From the NCBI GenBank assembly GCA_027924645.1, contig BSBN01001482.1, positions 12,790,001-12,854,000 of the forward strand: a stretch of DNA of 64,000 bases, in the 5' to 3' direction. Position 1 is the first letter of the stretch, and every line of letters starts with the position of its first letter. Below, piece by piece: positions 1-12,752 of the stretch. Position numbers and translations under genes: made by a program. The notes beneath the pieces are model-generated. The model saw nothing but the letters and a program-made list of their open reading frames with translations, had not been told where the DNA came from and did not search any database. This stretch comes from Cunninghamia lanceolata (lineage: Eukaryota; Streptophyta; Pinopsida; Cupressales; Cupressaceae).

Positions 1-603
1 GCATAACAATATGAAATTAGATTGCATCCTCCCAAATGGCTTAGAGGAGGCTAGGTTTATAGGAAAGACATAGTTAAAATGGATGGAAAAGATCGATTAG
101 GGTTTAGATGATATGGATGGCTAGGATTGATTAGGTTTCCTTGCACATTAAGAAATCGTAGTCATGTGACAAGTGTGCGAATGAGAATAAAGGGAATCTA
201 ATTCAAATATTTTATTTGAATTAGTTTGACATGTGAAGGCATATTAAATGCAAGATGTACTACCCCACATGAGACAAAAGGAAAGTGGACAAGTGTTCGA
301 TTGTGATAAAAGGAATCTAATTTAAATAAAAGATTATTTAAATTAGTTTGACATGTGAAGGGATTAAGTGGAGGATGTAGCATGTGACACTTGTTTGAAT
401 AAGACGAAAGGTGAGTGATTAATTCAAATATTTAATTTGAATTATGTGAGACATGTGATTGGGAAATTAATTAAATAAATTGTGTTTATTTAATTAATTA
501 GGAATGTGATTAAGTTGGAATTATGAGTGGAAAGACGTAGGACCTAGGGCAAAACATTACAAGGTCGTGTCGACTAGGTGATGGACAAATTTATGTGTCT
601 ACA
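1..603 (-). repeat. LTR (3' LTR of the minus-strand element), truncated by window
   Basis: The segment aligns with 5072-5672 over its whole length, with scattered substitutions and a 2-base length difference near the end. Its right edge reads TCTACA, so on the minus strand the LTR begins TGTAGA, giving the TG start typical of LTRs. The other edge lies left of base 1. Confidence 0.85.
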
Positions 604-617
604 TTTTGCCCCTCTTT
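604..617 (-). other. Polypurine tract
   Basis: Directly next to the left LTR the minus strand reads AAAGAGGGGCAAAA, the expected plus-strand primer for an element transcribed leftwards. A near copy of the LTR/tract junction (ACATTTTGCCCC on the plus strand) recurs at 2479-2490. Confidence 0.7.
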
Positions 618-3473
618 GAGATGATGTTTGAGATGATAAGATTTATGTCGAGTAACATCATTTCAAAGAAGATAAGGTATGGATAGAGGAAAAGGATAGG
701 ATGATGATGCCCCCTAGATAGGCGGGTTGGACAAACACGAGTATGCTCTTGAAATGAAAGTGAATTGGTCAAGGAAGAAAGGTAAGGGAATGGATAGAAG
801 AAAGGGAAGGATGTGTTATGCTACAATGAAAGTGAGCAACCAAGATGTTTGATATAGCATGAGACGTTATGCACCAAGGTATAAGGACCAAGGTGACGAT
901 GTGTCTCATGGCCCAGCATAATACAATCTTGTCTAGATACAAGATATAAATATTAGCTGGAATGATTCGATGTGATACAAATGCAAGATCAAAAGATAAC
1001 ACACACAAGCAAGCAATCAAGCATGCACAAACGATATAAAAACAAACAAGGTATTGCCCCTGTCAAGCTATAAACCAATGATTGATTGATTGATTGATTG
1101 ATGATAGTGTTGTCATTGCGGGGAACGATATATCCCTAGATCAACAAAAGGATGCAGGAATGATATATCCCGTTGATGATGATGATGTTTGATTGATTGA
1201 TTTGGCTTTACAACAAGGTTAGGATCAAGACCATTGATGTGATTGGATAATTTGACTTGTTTGATTGACTTGTTTGGTATGGATTAAGGATGGCTTGCAT
1301 TTGGATCATTGATTGGAATTTGATTTGATTAGGATGATTGGATGATGAAGTGATTGAGGAATTGATTGATGAAGTGATGATTGAATTGATTGAATTTTAG
1401 ATTGATGTGATTGGATTGTAGGTGTTTATTGATGATGTGGGAGATAAATGATAGAAGAAGGTGAGATGGAAGAAAGAAGATGATTGGTGAAAATTAGAAG
1501 AATGATGGAAGAGGTCTATCACCTATGCCTAAATCTAGGTACTTCCTTCGTAGCCTAGATTGCCTACATACCCTGTATCCACGAGATCAAGGCACTTAAC
1601 GATAAAGATGAGATGTAGTTCTGATTTGTGTTTTATTGATGGGATGATATGGATTGGATTGATCAAATTATGGATTGATTGAGATTGATTGAATGATGTT
1701 TGATGATTTATGATGTTATTGATGAGATGATGTGGATTGGATCAATGTGATTTATTTGATTGATAGATTAGCTTGATTTGATGAAGTGATTGGACTTGTT
1801 TTGATTTTGATGATGTGATGAATTTGATGATTGGGATTGATTTGATTGGAAGAATATGATTTTGATGTTTTGATGTGGAATGGTTTTATTGCTTGGATTT
1901 TGTTGGATTTTTAATTTTTTTTGGATTTTGGGATATATTTGATTTTTTTGTATTTTTTTAGGGAATATTTGATTTTTTTGGATTTTTGGCATGTTTTGAT
2001 TTTTTTGGTGTTTTTCAAATATTTTGATTTTTTTGGGTTTTTGAAATAGTTTGGTTTTTTTGTATATTTTTTTGAAATATTTTGGAAAATGTCAATGGAT
2101 TTACAATTGGGGTAGCTTGTATGCTAAATACCAATGACAAGGGAAAACCAAGTCTAGATGCAAGGGAATGAATGGGATTGGACAAAAGGATGGATGATAG
2201 TGGATGGATGAAAAGATTATGATAAATGGATAGGATAAAAGGATAGGCTATGGAATGGAATGGATGTATGTGTAAGGGAGCTAGGATGTGATCTCTAAAG
2301 GCTATGTTGCATAGGAATAACATGCCCCATTCTAAGTAGTAGACTTAGGATTTTTTTTAGGACAATGCTTAAGGCAAGAGGATGATAGGATTTTGACATG
2401 ATGAAGCTTATGACTTGGATGATAAGGTTCGTTTGGAAAGGATGAGGTATGTCAAAGGATTTCCAAAATACTGTTTCAACATTTTGCCCCCATGTCTTCA
2501 TCAAGATCAAAAGGAGGAAGAGAGGATGGATGGACTCAATAGGATAGGTATATGGGTGTAATGGATATGAATGGTAGGATAGGATGGAAATGCTATGATA
2601 GGGCATGATAAGATGGAAAATGATAGGTTGGATGAGACAAGGTGCCCCCAAGTGTAAGTGACATAGAAGATCGACCTACACATGACACCTATTTACCAGG
2701 TTTTCATCATGTTACTTATCCAAGGTGCCTGTTTACCAGGTTTTCACCGTTGGATGAAAGGATTTCTCTTTACTTTTTTTATTTTTTATTTCTTTACTTT
2801 TTTTTTGAATGGGGAAAAAGGGGGGAATATGGATGGGTGGGACTCAAGTGTCTAGTTCCATGTAATGTTATAGTCCCATTAAAGAAGGATGTCATCACAA
2901 ATGGACCATGTCAAGTCATTATGCTCAAGGTGTTGGTAGGGTGATTGCATGAAAGTGAGATGTATAAGGTAGGTAATGGATTATGATGTGGATTACAGAG
3001 GGATCGAAAGTGGATTATGATGGACTTATGCAAAAGCATGGACCATAGGAAGGTGATGGGGGAGATATGTAGGATAATGAGTGAATGATGATGGAGCAAT
3101 GGAGGTATGGAAAGGAATCATGACCAATGGCTGCACACACCGTGTTGAACATGGAAGCTTTTGATTGGATGGTGGTGTAGGAAGCAATGGTGATGTTTTC
3201 TTAGGAGATGGATGATTTAGGACTTTTGGAACTGACATGGATTTAGTATTTTTCTAATTTTGCTTTTCATGTGGGATGTTTGAAATGTTTGAATGGAATG
3301 GCATTTTTGAATGGAGGGGGATGGTTGGGATTTTTGAGAGGTGGATGCCTCATTTGACTTGATTGATTTTTGTTTAGGGACCTATATCATTTTAGTTTTT
3401 GACTTTGCTTTTAGAGGTATGGGCTTGGATGGATTTTTGAATGTACCTTGCTTTGAATTTTTGGATTGATTTT
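618..3473. repeat. Low-complexity element interior: GATT-rich and T-rich tracts
   Basis: No coding region is supported here. 1079-1830 is dominated by degenerate TGATTGAT-type repeats, including five consecutive GATT units from about 1080. About 1890-2090 repeats a T-rich motif of the form TTTGATTTTTTTGG. At 2685-2740 a short phrase, TTTACCAGGTTTTCA, occurs twice about 40 bp apart. Minus-strand open frames in this stretch are low-complexity artefacts. Confidence 0.55.
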
Positions 3474-4739
3474 CTAAGGCATTAGGACCCTTAGGATTTG
3501 TGGCTTTTTGATGGAGGCATCCAAATGTTTATTTTTGAATCCCATGTGGCAGATGAAATGAGTGGAATCTTTATGTTTACATGATGCGTGCATTTGTTCG
3601 TCATGATTAGGATATTTAGGGTATTTATGAATGATTGGGTAAGGGGGTGTTGGTAGCAATGGTGGTAAAGTGGATGGAGGGATATTAGGAATTGGAAGGA
3701 GTGGAGGTAAAGTGGATGGTGGAAGGTGAATGGTCACATGCTTTTGACATTTGTAGGATAAGGGAGGTGGAATGACAACGTATGTTTTAGGAATATGATG
3801 GGGTTTATGATGGAAGGAAGTGGATTTAGGAAGTGTGGAAGAAGTACCAACATCATTAGATTGTTGACCTTGGGGTGTGTATCCAAGGCCAAATGAGCGA
3901 GGAGGGACCTTGACATAGATTAGCTCCAAAATTCCTTGTTCATGTAGGCCTAAACCTTTGCCTTGGTAGTTCATGTTTTGGAGCATACGATTGACTATAG
4001 GACTAGGTGTAGTTTGGACACTAGACTTCAGTTGTTTATTGGATGGAGCAGGTAAAGTGGAAAATGGTTGTTGGTGTTCTAAGGACGAACACTCATGAAT
4101 GAATGTGGATAGACTAGTAGTATATGGTGGATTTGAAATGGGATAAATGGTGGATGTGCAAGGATCATTAGGATCTTTCTTATGTTCATTGGGATCCAAA
4201 TTATTTGTTCAATCTTCTATGTTGGCTTGGGGGACAGGTGTCTTATCATGACAAGTGGATATTGTGGGATCATGGCTAGGTGGAGAAGTCTCTTTGCTTT
4301 GAATCAAGGCCATGAAATGGGGTGAATGCTCAAGTAAATCAACAAGACTTCCATTAGATGGAGCATGTAGGTCTTGAGTGTTTTGTTCATGGATAGTTGT
4401 GGGGGTATGACTAGGATCAAGTTGTTCATGGATAGGTGCTTCATAGGTATCATATTGATCATAAAGAAGGTACATGTTATGGATATATTAGATGGGGATG
4501 ATTTGATCTTGATTAGATTTAGGGGCTATTGTTTCTTCATGCTTAGGATCGTGTTCTTGACATAACTCTTGGTTTTCTTGAATGGAAGTGGAAGGCTCTT
4601 TAATAAGCTTGATAGCTTGTACATCACATGATGGGGTTAGAATACTAGACAAAGTGTATAAGGACTCACAGGGAGACTCAAGAATAGGTGTTTGATGACA
4701 TGACAATGTTGTATTCCTTGCTAGTAGCCAATGGATCAC
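3474..4739 (-). pseudogene. Decayed retroelement protein with a G-patch-like motif
   Basis: One minus-strand frame runs from 4739 to 3474 and is broken by only two stops, TAA at 4488-4490 and TGA at 4209-4211; the three open pieces (4739-4488, 4475-4209, 4199-3474) are in phase, about 420 codons in all. In the last piece, residues about 70-107 (about 3992-3880) read MLQNMNYQGKGLGLHEQGI followed by FGLGY, matching the glycine-rich core of a G-patch, an RNA-binding module also known from some retroelement polyproteins. The rest is Pro/Ser/Thr/His-rich low-complexity linker, with a PPSTLPPLLP phrase repeated. There is no zinc knuckle and no protease or RT motif. The protein probably came from the gag/pro region of a gypsy element; its role is unknown. 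No genuine start codon could be chosen. Confidence 0.55.
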
Positions 4740-5071
4740 ATCCTTTGCAAGGGTATGGGTAAATGGGCAATATAGTGGATGGATGATAATAGTGGAAGTT
4801 GAAGGCTTAGGATTAGGATTTGTTAGATGGTTAATGGGATTAGGATTTGGGCTACTAAAAATTTATATTAGCTGAAATGATGAAACAAAGACATACATTA
4901 CCAAACCCAAATCTTCAATATACCTTGGATGATATGTACAAGATGATGGCTTGATCGATACCTGCAAGTTGATGGATGCAATATGATGAAAGATGCAAGA
5001 TGGAGATGGAGATAGATGCAAGGGAGAGATTGATGTATATGGTTGAATGTTGGTTGCTCAAGATTTTGGCA
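4740..5071. other. Junction between degenerate coding region and right LTR
   Basis: The stretch is rich in GGATTAGGATTTG phrases. The left edge of the right LTR and its primer binding site should fall here. I saw no clear TGGTATCAGAGC-type site, so the LTR boundary is unresolved. Confidence 0.3.
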
Positions 5072-5672
5072 GCATAACAGTATGAAATTAGATTGTATCC
5101 TCCCAAATGGCTTAAAGGAGGCTAGGTTTATAGGAAAGACTTAGTTAAAATGGATGGACAAGATCGATTAGGGTTTAGATGATGTGGATGGCTAGGATTG
5201 ATTAGGTTTCCTTGCACATCAAGAAATCGTAGTCATGTGACAAGTGTGCGAAGGAGAATAAAGGGAATCTAATTCAAATATTTTATTTGAATTAGTTTGA
5301 CATGTGAAGGCATATTAAATGCAAGATGTACTACCCCTCATGAGACAAAAGGAAAGTGGACAAGTGTTCGATTGTGATAAAAGGAATCTAATTTACATAA
5401 AAGATTATTTAAATTAGTTTGACATGTGAAGGGATTAAGTGGAGGACGTAGCATGTGACACTTGTTTGAATAAGAAGAAAGGTGAGTGATTAATTCAAAT
5501 ATTTAATTTGAATTATGTGAGTCATGTGATTAGGGAATTAATTAAATAGAGTGTGTTTATTTAATTAATTAGGAATGTGATTAAGTTGAAATGATGAGTG
5601 GAAAGACCTAGGACCTAGGGCAAAACATTACAAGGTCGTGTCGACTAGGTGACGGACAAATTTGTGTCTATA
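5072..5672 (-). repeat. LTR (5' LTR of the minus-strand element); left edge unresolved
   Basis: It is a near-identical copy of 1-603, ending TCTATA where the left copy ends TCTACA. The copy may extend further left than 5072, because the window starts inside the partner LTR. Confidence 0.8.
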
Positions 5673-7436
5673 ATATGATCAAGATTCCTGTTTAAAATGG
5701 ACCATCCTCGATCAAGTTTTCTATGGCTACCTTGGTTTCATTGTTTTTGTCAATTCACCTCAACTATAACACTTGCCAATATAGACTATTAAGTCAACAA
5801 CATTAGGTAGACCCTTGGCCAAGAGAGTTCAAATGGTTTCTTAAAACCCATAGCTTCATCTATGAAGCATTGTCATACCATAAGGAAACACATACATAAT
5901 ATGTTCTCAACAACGGAGTTAACAAACTTGTTTTCAATTCTTTCCTTCATGGAAATAATAGTAATAATAATCGGGGTTTACTCATTGACATGAAAAGTCA
6001 GCATGCACTCAATGCAACCTTAAGCAAGGTTTATCAATAATAAACTAGTTTTATATCATGGCATGAAGAGTCTTGTTACTCTCATAAAACATAAATAGGT
6101 TACACTCAAAAGAATAATGTTAACTTCCAAGACACAAAGTGTACCTTTCTCCTTATAAGTGCCTCGACTGTCTCAATAGTTTAGATACTATCAAAGGCAA
6201 GGTTATCAAGAATTACTCATTGTTGATTTGCATGGCCATCAACCTTCTTTAAAATTGTATTACCTCTCCACAAGGCATTAGCTATCGGCCTAATAATAGG
6301 CTTTTGATTCTGTATTAAAAGGCTCATGGCCTGCTCAAAGGTAATCAATTGTGGTTATGGCTCTCGGCCTACCCAAGAATACAATCATTACATAGTACTT
6401 ATAAACAAAATGCCATTTACTCTCAGCCTTATCGGTTTCGAGAGCTTGAGACTGCTTCAATAGTGCTCAAGGTTATTTGGTCGTTTGGCCTCAATGTAAT
6501 AACAAATGAATATAGTTCTTTAGTTAAACTAAATCACATTCTTTTCAACTCTTCGGTCACGAAGGCCACAACGTAGTTATCCACACATTGAAACCATCGA
6601 AAAGCATAGCATGGTTGACCTATGACCACTATAGTTATCATATGTTATCATAAGAATGCTATTGCATTCAACAAAATGAATATGACTGTATCAACAGTCT
6701 TACCCCAGGAAATGTAATGTAACTGAGTTATGTCTAGCTGAGAGCAGGCTTTAGAATCTACTGCTAGCTTTTCTTCCCAGGCTCACAAACAATGAAGTGC
6801 TACTCTGTAGCTTCCTCCTTCTGAGCTCTCCCTCTCCCAGATAAGATAACTGACCTCAACAAATGCATAACCAAAAACAACAATAACCCATTCTCATTCT
6901 GAAAAGGTTCTTCTTTGCATGTTGATCCACCACCCCCCACGAAATCTGCCACCTTCAAGGTGGGGTGTGGGTTTTTTTCTGGTGGGCATCTTGCCACCCA
7001 CAGGTTAAAGACTCCGAAAAAAACAAATTGCTTCCCATTCAAAAGTCAAGACAATTATTCAAGCTTATGGAAAGCTCTACCACCATTACCACTCCCTCCA
7101 CTCATCGTGTATAGTGGTACGACTAGTAAAAAAACATAAAAACTTGTACCACAAAGTACTCAACCACTTAAAGACATAGACATGTCTCACGTACTATCAC
7201 TTATACTGAAATGATACTATAGGGATATTAAAATAATCTAGGATATTACCTAGCTATGTTATCATCGTAAAGGTGGTAACATAAACATGTGATTATGGGG
7301 TCAAGTCTTGCTCCCCCAATTCACTATAATAGACTTTAGATAAGATATTTAAATGATAAACACAAGGTCTAATAAAGAAATAGATACATAAACAAAGGAA
7401 AACTTGACACCACACAAGATTACAATCGACTACGAG
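5673..7436. other. Unassigned AT-rich DNA
   Basis: No supported gene. A short stretch at 6925-7000 contains a C-rich/G-rich imperfect palindrome around AAGGTGGGGTGTGGG, and GGCCT phrases recur between 6280 and 6500. The open frames here (for example 6349-6576) show no recognisable domain. Confidence 0.4.
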
Positions 7437-8275
7437 AATGTTCTAAGAACATCATTTAGTCGATTTGATGTAATAACGTCGAGAAACCTTAATTCAACTT
7501 TACCAACTATAGTCGAATCAAAATTGACTTGCAAGGATAAAAAGACTTATACTCGCCCCAACTTACTTAGTTAACGAATAATAAATTTAATACTCAGATG
7601 GTATTCTGATCTTTCTTGAACATCTATTTCCTTCTCCCCAGGTGATACTGTCCTTTCATTCTCGAAGGAAGATTTATTTTCCTGGTTACACTCACAACCA
7701 TATAACCATGATCAGTGTATCATCATTTAATTCATAAATCACTATAATAAAGTAATCGTAACAACATATAATCTCACGTCTTATATAATCATCAATCGGT
7801 GTCCCTGTAATCAATGATTCTACTTGATATTTTCCACAAACATCAAATCATTAATCTAAAATTAATCATCTTGTTAACCATATCAAACCAAGATTAATTA
7901 TTTTGTTTACCACATAAAAGTGAGATTAAGTCTATTCATAAGTTGGAGATGTAATAGATTATTTAAGCATGATGTATAATGATTTATTGATGATACACTG
8001 ATCATAGTTTGTATGACTATGAGTGTAACCAGGAAAAGATTTCCACCTCCAAGAATGGAAGGAGAGTATCACCAGAGAGAAGGGGATAGATGTTTTGAAA
8101 AATTCAGGTTTGCCATTTGAGTTCCAAGTTGTTTATTACTTAAACCTTTGAGATGGGGTATGTATTAGTTAACTTCCCTTGTTTAGTCGAACTCAATTCG
8201 ACTAGTGTCGATTTGTCATTAAGGGTTTTTTTATGTCATCTATGTCGATTTGGTTGAAGAATGTTCAAGGAACAT
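7437..8275. repeat. Large imperfect inverted repeat (foldback)
   Basis: Read in reverse complement, 7965-8275 follows 7437-7750 through a series of shared blocks in the same order: GAATGTTC...GAACAT, GTCGAAT, AGTTAAC, ACTCAGATGG/ACTCAAATGG, AACATCTAT, GGTGATACT, CCTGGTTACACTCA and GATCAGTGTATCATCA. The inner part (7606-7745 against 7970-8107) is the best conserved. The spacer is about 215 bp. No transposase and no clear TSD were seen. It could be a foldback/MITE-like element or two opposed copies of one repeat. Confidence 0.7.
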
Positions 8276-10379
8276 TATTAATGATTAGAGTTCAATCATG
8301 GTCTTTTGCCAGAGATTCCCAATATTTATATATTATTATTTGTAAGTATTTACTTAATTTTGTTAATGTCAATTATAGATTGCGAAGGGGGAGGAAGAAA
8401 ACCTCAACCCCATATTCACATTCTATTGCATGATTATTGCTAGCACCCTTCTTGCGATAATACTTGCATGGTGTTAAAATAGCTTGATTTACTATTTGTA
8501 TATTATTAAGTATGTGATGTATATGTAGTAATTGTATGATATATTTTTAAAATCTTATCATCATGATGTGATAAGCATCGGTGGTCAAATGATTTTCTTT
8601 TAAAAGGGATTGGGCACAAATCCACTCCCCACAAATTGTGGAGAGAGTGGAGAAGTGCAATGATGATGGAAGTGGGCCTACTATCTTAACACCCATGACT
8701 GAGCATGCAACCCAGTCTGTTGGAGATTTGGGGGTGTTAGTTTGTAATTATCTCTGTGAGTAGGGAGAGGAGAGGACATATGTTTTTGCATGGCTAAAAG
8801 GAGAATAGAGTAACTCTTAGGAGCAGATTGAAAAGGACCTTAAACAAGGAAAACTAACTTTAAAGCAGAAGAGGAAATTGTAGAAAAGGAGGAACTCACA
8901 CAATATTTTACTTTTGGAGTCAGTGACTACATAATCAAGTAAGATTGATTTATTGTAATGAAATCAATTGTGTTTCTCTTCAAATGACATCTGCATGTTT
9001 GAGATATATTGGCTTGTGCTTGTTTACGGCTGACAACCATAGCAAACCATAGTAATTCTGCCATAATTTTGTAGCATATATTCTTTATCATATAAATGTT
9101 TCTATGAACTATAATTCCAAGCTTGTGTATCGAGGCTGATACCTTAATGATATTCCAATAACTATGATTTATCAAGCACAGAACCAAGGTATGAGCTGAC
9201 GGCTCTGTCGTTACTCCTATGCTCAAGAGGCACCCATTTATGTATTAAGACCATGGGAGGTCATTATTTTTACTGCCTGTTAAGGAAAAGATTCCTTCGA
9301 AAGTTTGATACTGGCAGAGAGCCACGATATTATGAGAACCAAACTACTATAAAATAAAACTATCTTGTTTAGAATCATTATTCTATTATTGATGTTATCA
9401 CATAAATGTATATCATTTGGTTAAGACCCATTAACTACTGTGTAGTTACAATATTTTGAACCACTCTTTTCAATGTCGGTCAACTATGACAGCAAGTCAG
9501 TTGAAAATGAGAAGTGGAATTTAAAAGATTCTTCTTAAAATTATTTTCTTATATGTCATTTGGCTACGTACTATATCAATAGAGTTGTAAGCTTCTTTAC
9601 TTTGCATGAGAAAAACTGAAATGATAGTAATGTCATTACTGCACTTTGAGTGCATGTGGTGCCTCGAACACAAGGTAAAGTGAAAACTGTATAACTTAAA
9701 GTTATTCTTGAACAACAAAGGAGTGAGCTCTATAGCTCGATAATTCGTATACCCTTTATGATTAACTTCCTTTCAATGATCTTATTAATTTCTTTTATTG
9801 ATGAATGGAAAGGGTTAGAAATCTTTAAGTCTCAAGTAGACTGAGTCTTACTATAATGGAAGACGGTAATCTTCTTATCTTGAGCTAAATTAACAAATAT
9901 ATGTTATTATTTATATTATGGGATTAGAGAAGATAAGTCTCTAAGTGTATCCCAATCAAGTTGAGTAAATGTAAAACTCTTTTAATTTATATTATCGACT
10001 TAAACAGGATATGTTTATAGTCGATAAAGATTAGATGAGATTCCTTGAATCAGGTCAAACATCTTAACTGATCTCATGAAGTTCTAGACCAAGATTGGTC
10101 ATGATATTGAAAACCAATAAATATACAAGCTTTTGAAATAAGGAATAGAGTGATGGGGAGTCATAGATTCCATGTTGTAGGTGCAACAAGAAACCTTTGA
10201 AATGCACTCCAGAAATAGGAGTCAGAAATCTAAGTCCAAGGGAATAAATGGGAAGTTTAATTAAGTTATTCCATGATTGGAATAGGTCAAATTATAATCA
10301 TTGTAGGATGAGATAGCTTCTAAGTTGAGTTAGAAGTGTGTGAAAAATTGACTATGTTCATTGCGAAATGTCTATATAT
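8276..10379. other. Unassigned AT-rich DNA
   Basis: No supported gene, RNA or complete element. Small open frames show no domain and no amino-acid composition suggesting selection. Confidence 0.4.
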
Positions 10380-10690
10380 ATTAAATCTTTGGCCAAAGTA
10401 ATGCATCCGTCTCTGCATGTATTAGTCAGTTCATTGTGTTCTAGATGGCATAACCATCCAAAAGTGTCATACATAGTTAGAGGGGATCTATAGTTGTATG
10501 ACCGTGATGAGTTATGTAGGACACAACACTAGAAACCCAGATGGCAAACCTATTGGTTCTTTATATCTATTCCCTTCGTGAAGGGTAGGGCCACTTCCAG
10601 GAAGGAAGGTGTGTGGGGGACCACCGGTTTGTGGTTGGAGGAAAATCACTTGTGTGATGCTCTCCTTCCCAAGCAGATGACAAGCCAAGA
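10380..10690 (+). repeat. Dispersed repeat, copy 1
   Basis: The segment from CAGTTCATTGTGTTCTAGA to GATGCTCTCCTTCC resembles the reverse complement of about 50550-50810 in block order: CAGTTCATTGT, a run near TAGTTGTATGACC, GGTAGG(G/A)CCACT, GTGTGGGGGA, GTGGTTGGAG(G/A)AAAA and GATGCTCTC. The family is unidentified; its GC-rich core reads like an LTR or untranslated leader. Confidence 0.55.
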
Positions 10691-10984
10691 CTTATGAAGA
10701 TAGATATCAAAACTCCAGATGTAGTATATTCAATTGATATGACTTGACAGTCAAATTTTATGTAAATTTATCTTTATTGCCATGAGTAAAACATTGTGAT
10801 TGTAAAGTGAAGGATTTCACTAACACGTTATCTTTGAATATGTTATAAATTTTTAGTTTGAAAATATTAAGAAAAGATACGCTTTTTATAATGATTATGC
10901 AAATGATTATTGTTAAAAAAAAAGTTTATGATGATCATGATTATTTACTTGATAGTAAATTGGGATTGTAAATCTAGGTAATAT

Positions 10985-11551
10985 GAGATGACATGTTATA
11001 GTCATGAATATTTTCATATTTAAAATACTCTTCTAATTCACCAATCCAATCTATAAACTCCTTAGGATTCAATGTACCTAAAAAATTGGAACCTCCATTT
11101 TATTACCTCCACTAATCTTGGCAAGAGCTCTTAGGAAACATTCTTCTCCTTCATCTACTAGTTGTTCATTTTCTCTTTCTTTTCTTCATTTACAATTTCT
11201 TCACCATTTGGTTGTTCATCTTCTTGTTCTAGATTTCTTCTCAAACCTACAACTAAAGTCATTATCTCATTCCTAATATCAACTCAAAATTGTTCAAACA
11301 TCTCCTCCATCCTAGGAATTATTCTTCTCAGGGGAATTTTGCAATATCTTCACAACTCTTAATATTACCTCTATTGTTTTGTACCCACATTCTATGGAAA
11401 ATGGGAACTTCTTGTCTTGTGGTTTCAATGTCCCTCTCAGCCCTCTACAATTGCAGGATTCCTCCTCACACACCTGCAACAAATCTCTAAAGCCTTTGAG
11501 ACACTTCCACCACTTCAAACTCTCTCTAACCTCTTCAACTCCTCCCAACAA
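10985..11551 (-). pseudogene. Ty3/gypsy Gag N-terminal remnant
   Basis: On the minus strand, from 11551, an open stretch of 79 codons is followed by a frame-shifted region (about 11100-11005) translating to LGTLNPKEFIDWIGELEEYF, the conserved start of the gypsy Gag capsid region (LNPEEFIDWI type). Gag packages the element's RNA into cytoplasmic particles. It sits directly downstream, in its own direction, of a primer binding site and LTR (11555-12752), as expected for gag. The rest of Gag and all of pol are missing left of about 10985, so the element is truncated at its 3' side. At least one frameshift lies near the GTACCTAA run. Confidence 0.7.
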
Positions 11552-11554
11552 GAA

Positions 11555-11569
11555 CCTACTCTAATACCA
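11555..11569 (-). other. Degenerate tRNA primer binding site
   Basis: The minus strand reads TGGTATTAGAGTAGG, a variant of the initiator-Met tRNA primer site TGGTATCAGAGC. It lies between the gag remnant and the LTR to its right. Confidence 0.6.
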
Positions 11570-12752
11570 TTCGATGTAGTATAGATATAGGGGTCTTATC
11601 AGATGGCCAAATCTAGCAGCCAACAACACCAGCTTTCCACAACAACACCAAATTCAAATCTAAATTTTATTACATATCACAAAACTTACATTTATTATAG
11701 TTAGCATAGGAGTACAATCTATAAAATTTCAATCAATTGAATCTCCTCTAGAACAATACTTTCTTCTTCAAAAACTAGAAAATATCCTCAACAGAATACC
11801 ACAACTTCCTTTTATACTTTGGGCTCGAGGAAGTTAAACCATTTACAAGCATAGTAGTTACATAACTGAAATGTTATAGGTCGAAACTATGACTTTAGGA
11901 AATTTGGTAGTTTTTTGAACTTTTGAACTTCCCCCAAAAAAGGTGCCCTTCGGAGATTCAATGATCTAACGAACCTTGCAACTTTTGAACCTTTTCTTCA
12001 CAATGCCTTTCAGTGAATCAACACCTTGAAGAACCTTCAAACTTTTCTTTTGAACTTTTTCTTTAATATGCATTTTGGCAAATCAACATTTTTGTGAACC
12101 ATTGTACTTCTTCTTTAGTGAATCGACTCTGTGTGAACCATCAAACTTCTTCATCGGTGAATTGGTATTTTGGTGAATCTTTGAACTTCATCGATGAATC
12201 GACACTTTAACGAACCATTGAACTTGTTGTCAGTATTTTTTTCTATTTCATGAACTTGAAAGTTCACTGAAGAACTTTATGAAAAGCCTCCCAAAACACT
12301 TTTCGCCATAAGAAAAAGTTTGCAAACTTAGATAACTGTCGAAACAAAGCTTGACAAGCTCTTTCAATGAAAAGAGGAGTTCACAAACCTTAGGTTTTAC
12401 CGAAATACAAGTTATTTTGGCAAAAAGAGGAGTTCACAAACCTTAGGTTTTACTAAAAATACTTAAGTAAAAATGTTTTTTAGAAAATTAGTGGGTTCTT
12501 AAACTTTTGAACCTACCAAAAACTTAACCAAAATTGCCCCAAACTTCACCAAATTGAAAATACAAGTACCCATTTAGCTCTTCTACAAGATGATGCCTTT
12601 GACTAAATTAAATCAAGAAATTCTCCTGAAGACTACTAGAAAACAACACAATTGAAAAAAAAACACAACATTGAATAGAAACCTGAAATGTTTTTGGGTG
12701 ATATAAGATTACTTGTGAACCTAGATGCTCTTGCATCATGAGGTGCCTAACA
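11570..12752 (-). repeat. Putative gypsy LTR with internal tandem repeats
   Basis: The LTR starts next to the primer site, near TGTAGTATAG at about 11575. It probably ends at GCCTAACA (12752), so that on the minus strand it begins TGTTAGG; this far edge is an inference because no partner LTR is present. 11935-12240 holds a degenerate array of roughly 50-bp units of the form GTGAATCGACACTTTNGTGAAC followed by a phrase like TTTGAACTTC. A direct repeat of GAGGAGTTCACAAACCTTAG occurs at about 12372 and again at about 12427. Confidence 0.5.

Larger units (their letters stand above)
1..5672 (-). mobile_element. Non-autonomous LTR retrotransposon, minus strand (left end cut by window)
   Basis: Two long direct repeats (1-603 and about 5072-5672) match almost base for base and enclose about 4.5 kb. 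Orientation is set by a purine tract on the minus strand directly next to the left LTR (604-617) and by the only substantial reading frame, also on the minus strand (4739 to 3474). No protease, integrase, reverse transcriptase or RNase H motif is visible in the interior, so this looks like a large non-autonomous derivative, probably of Ty3/gypsy type. The left TSD lies outside the window. The primer binding site should lie just left of the right LTR, but I could not recognise it. Confidence 0.8.

Noticed and set aside
1768..1992. A Lys/Gln/Ile-rich minus-strand protein at 1768-2323
   Set aside because: It is a translation of T-rich low-complexity repeats with no independent evidence.
6915..7042. 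Opposed open frames with Pro/Gly-rich translations
   Set aside because: They come from a short C-rich/G-rich imperfect palindrome read on both strands.
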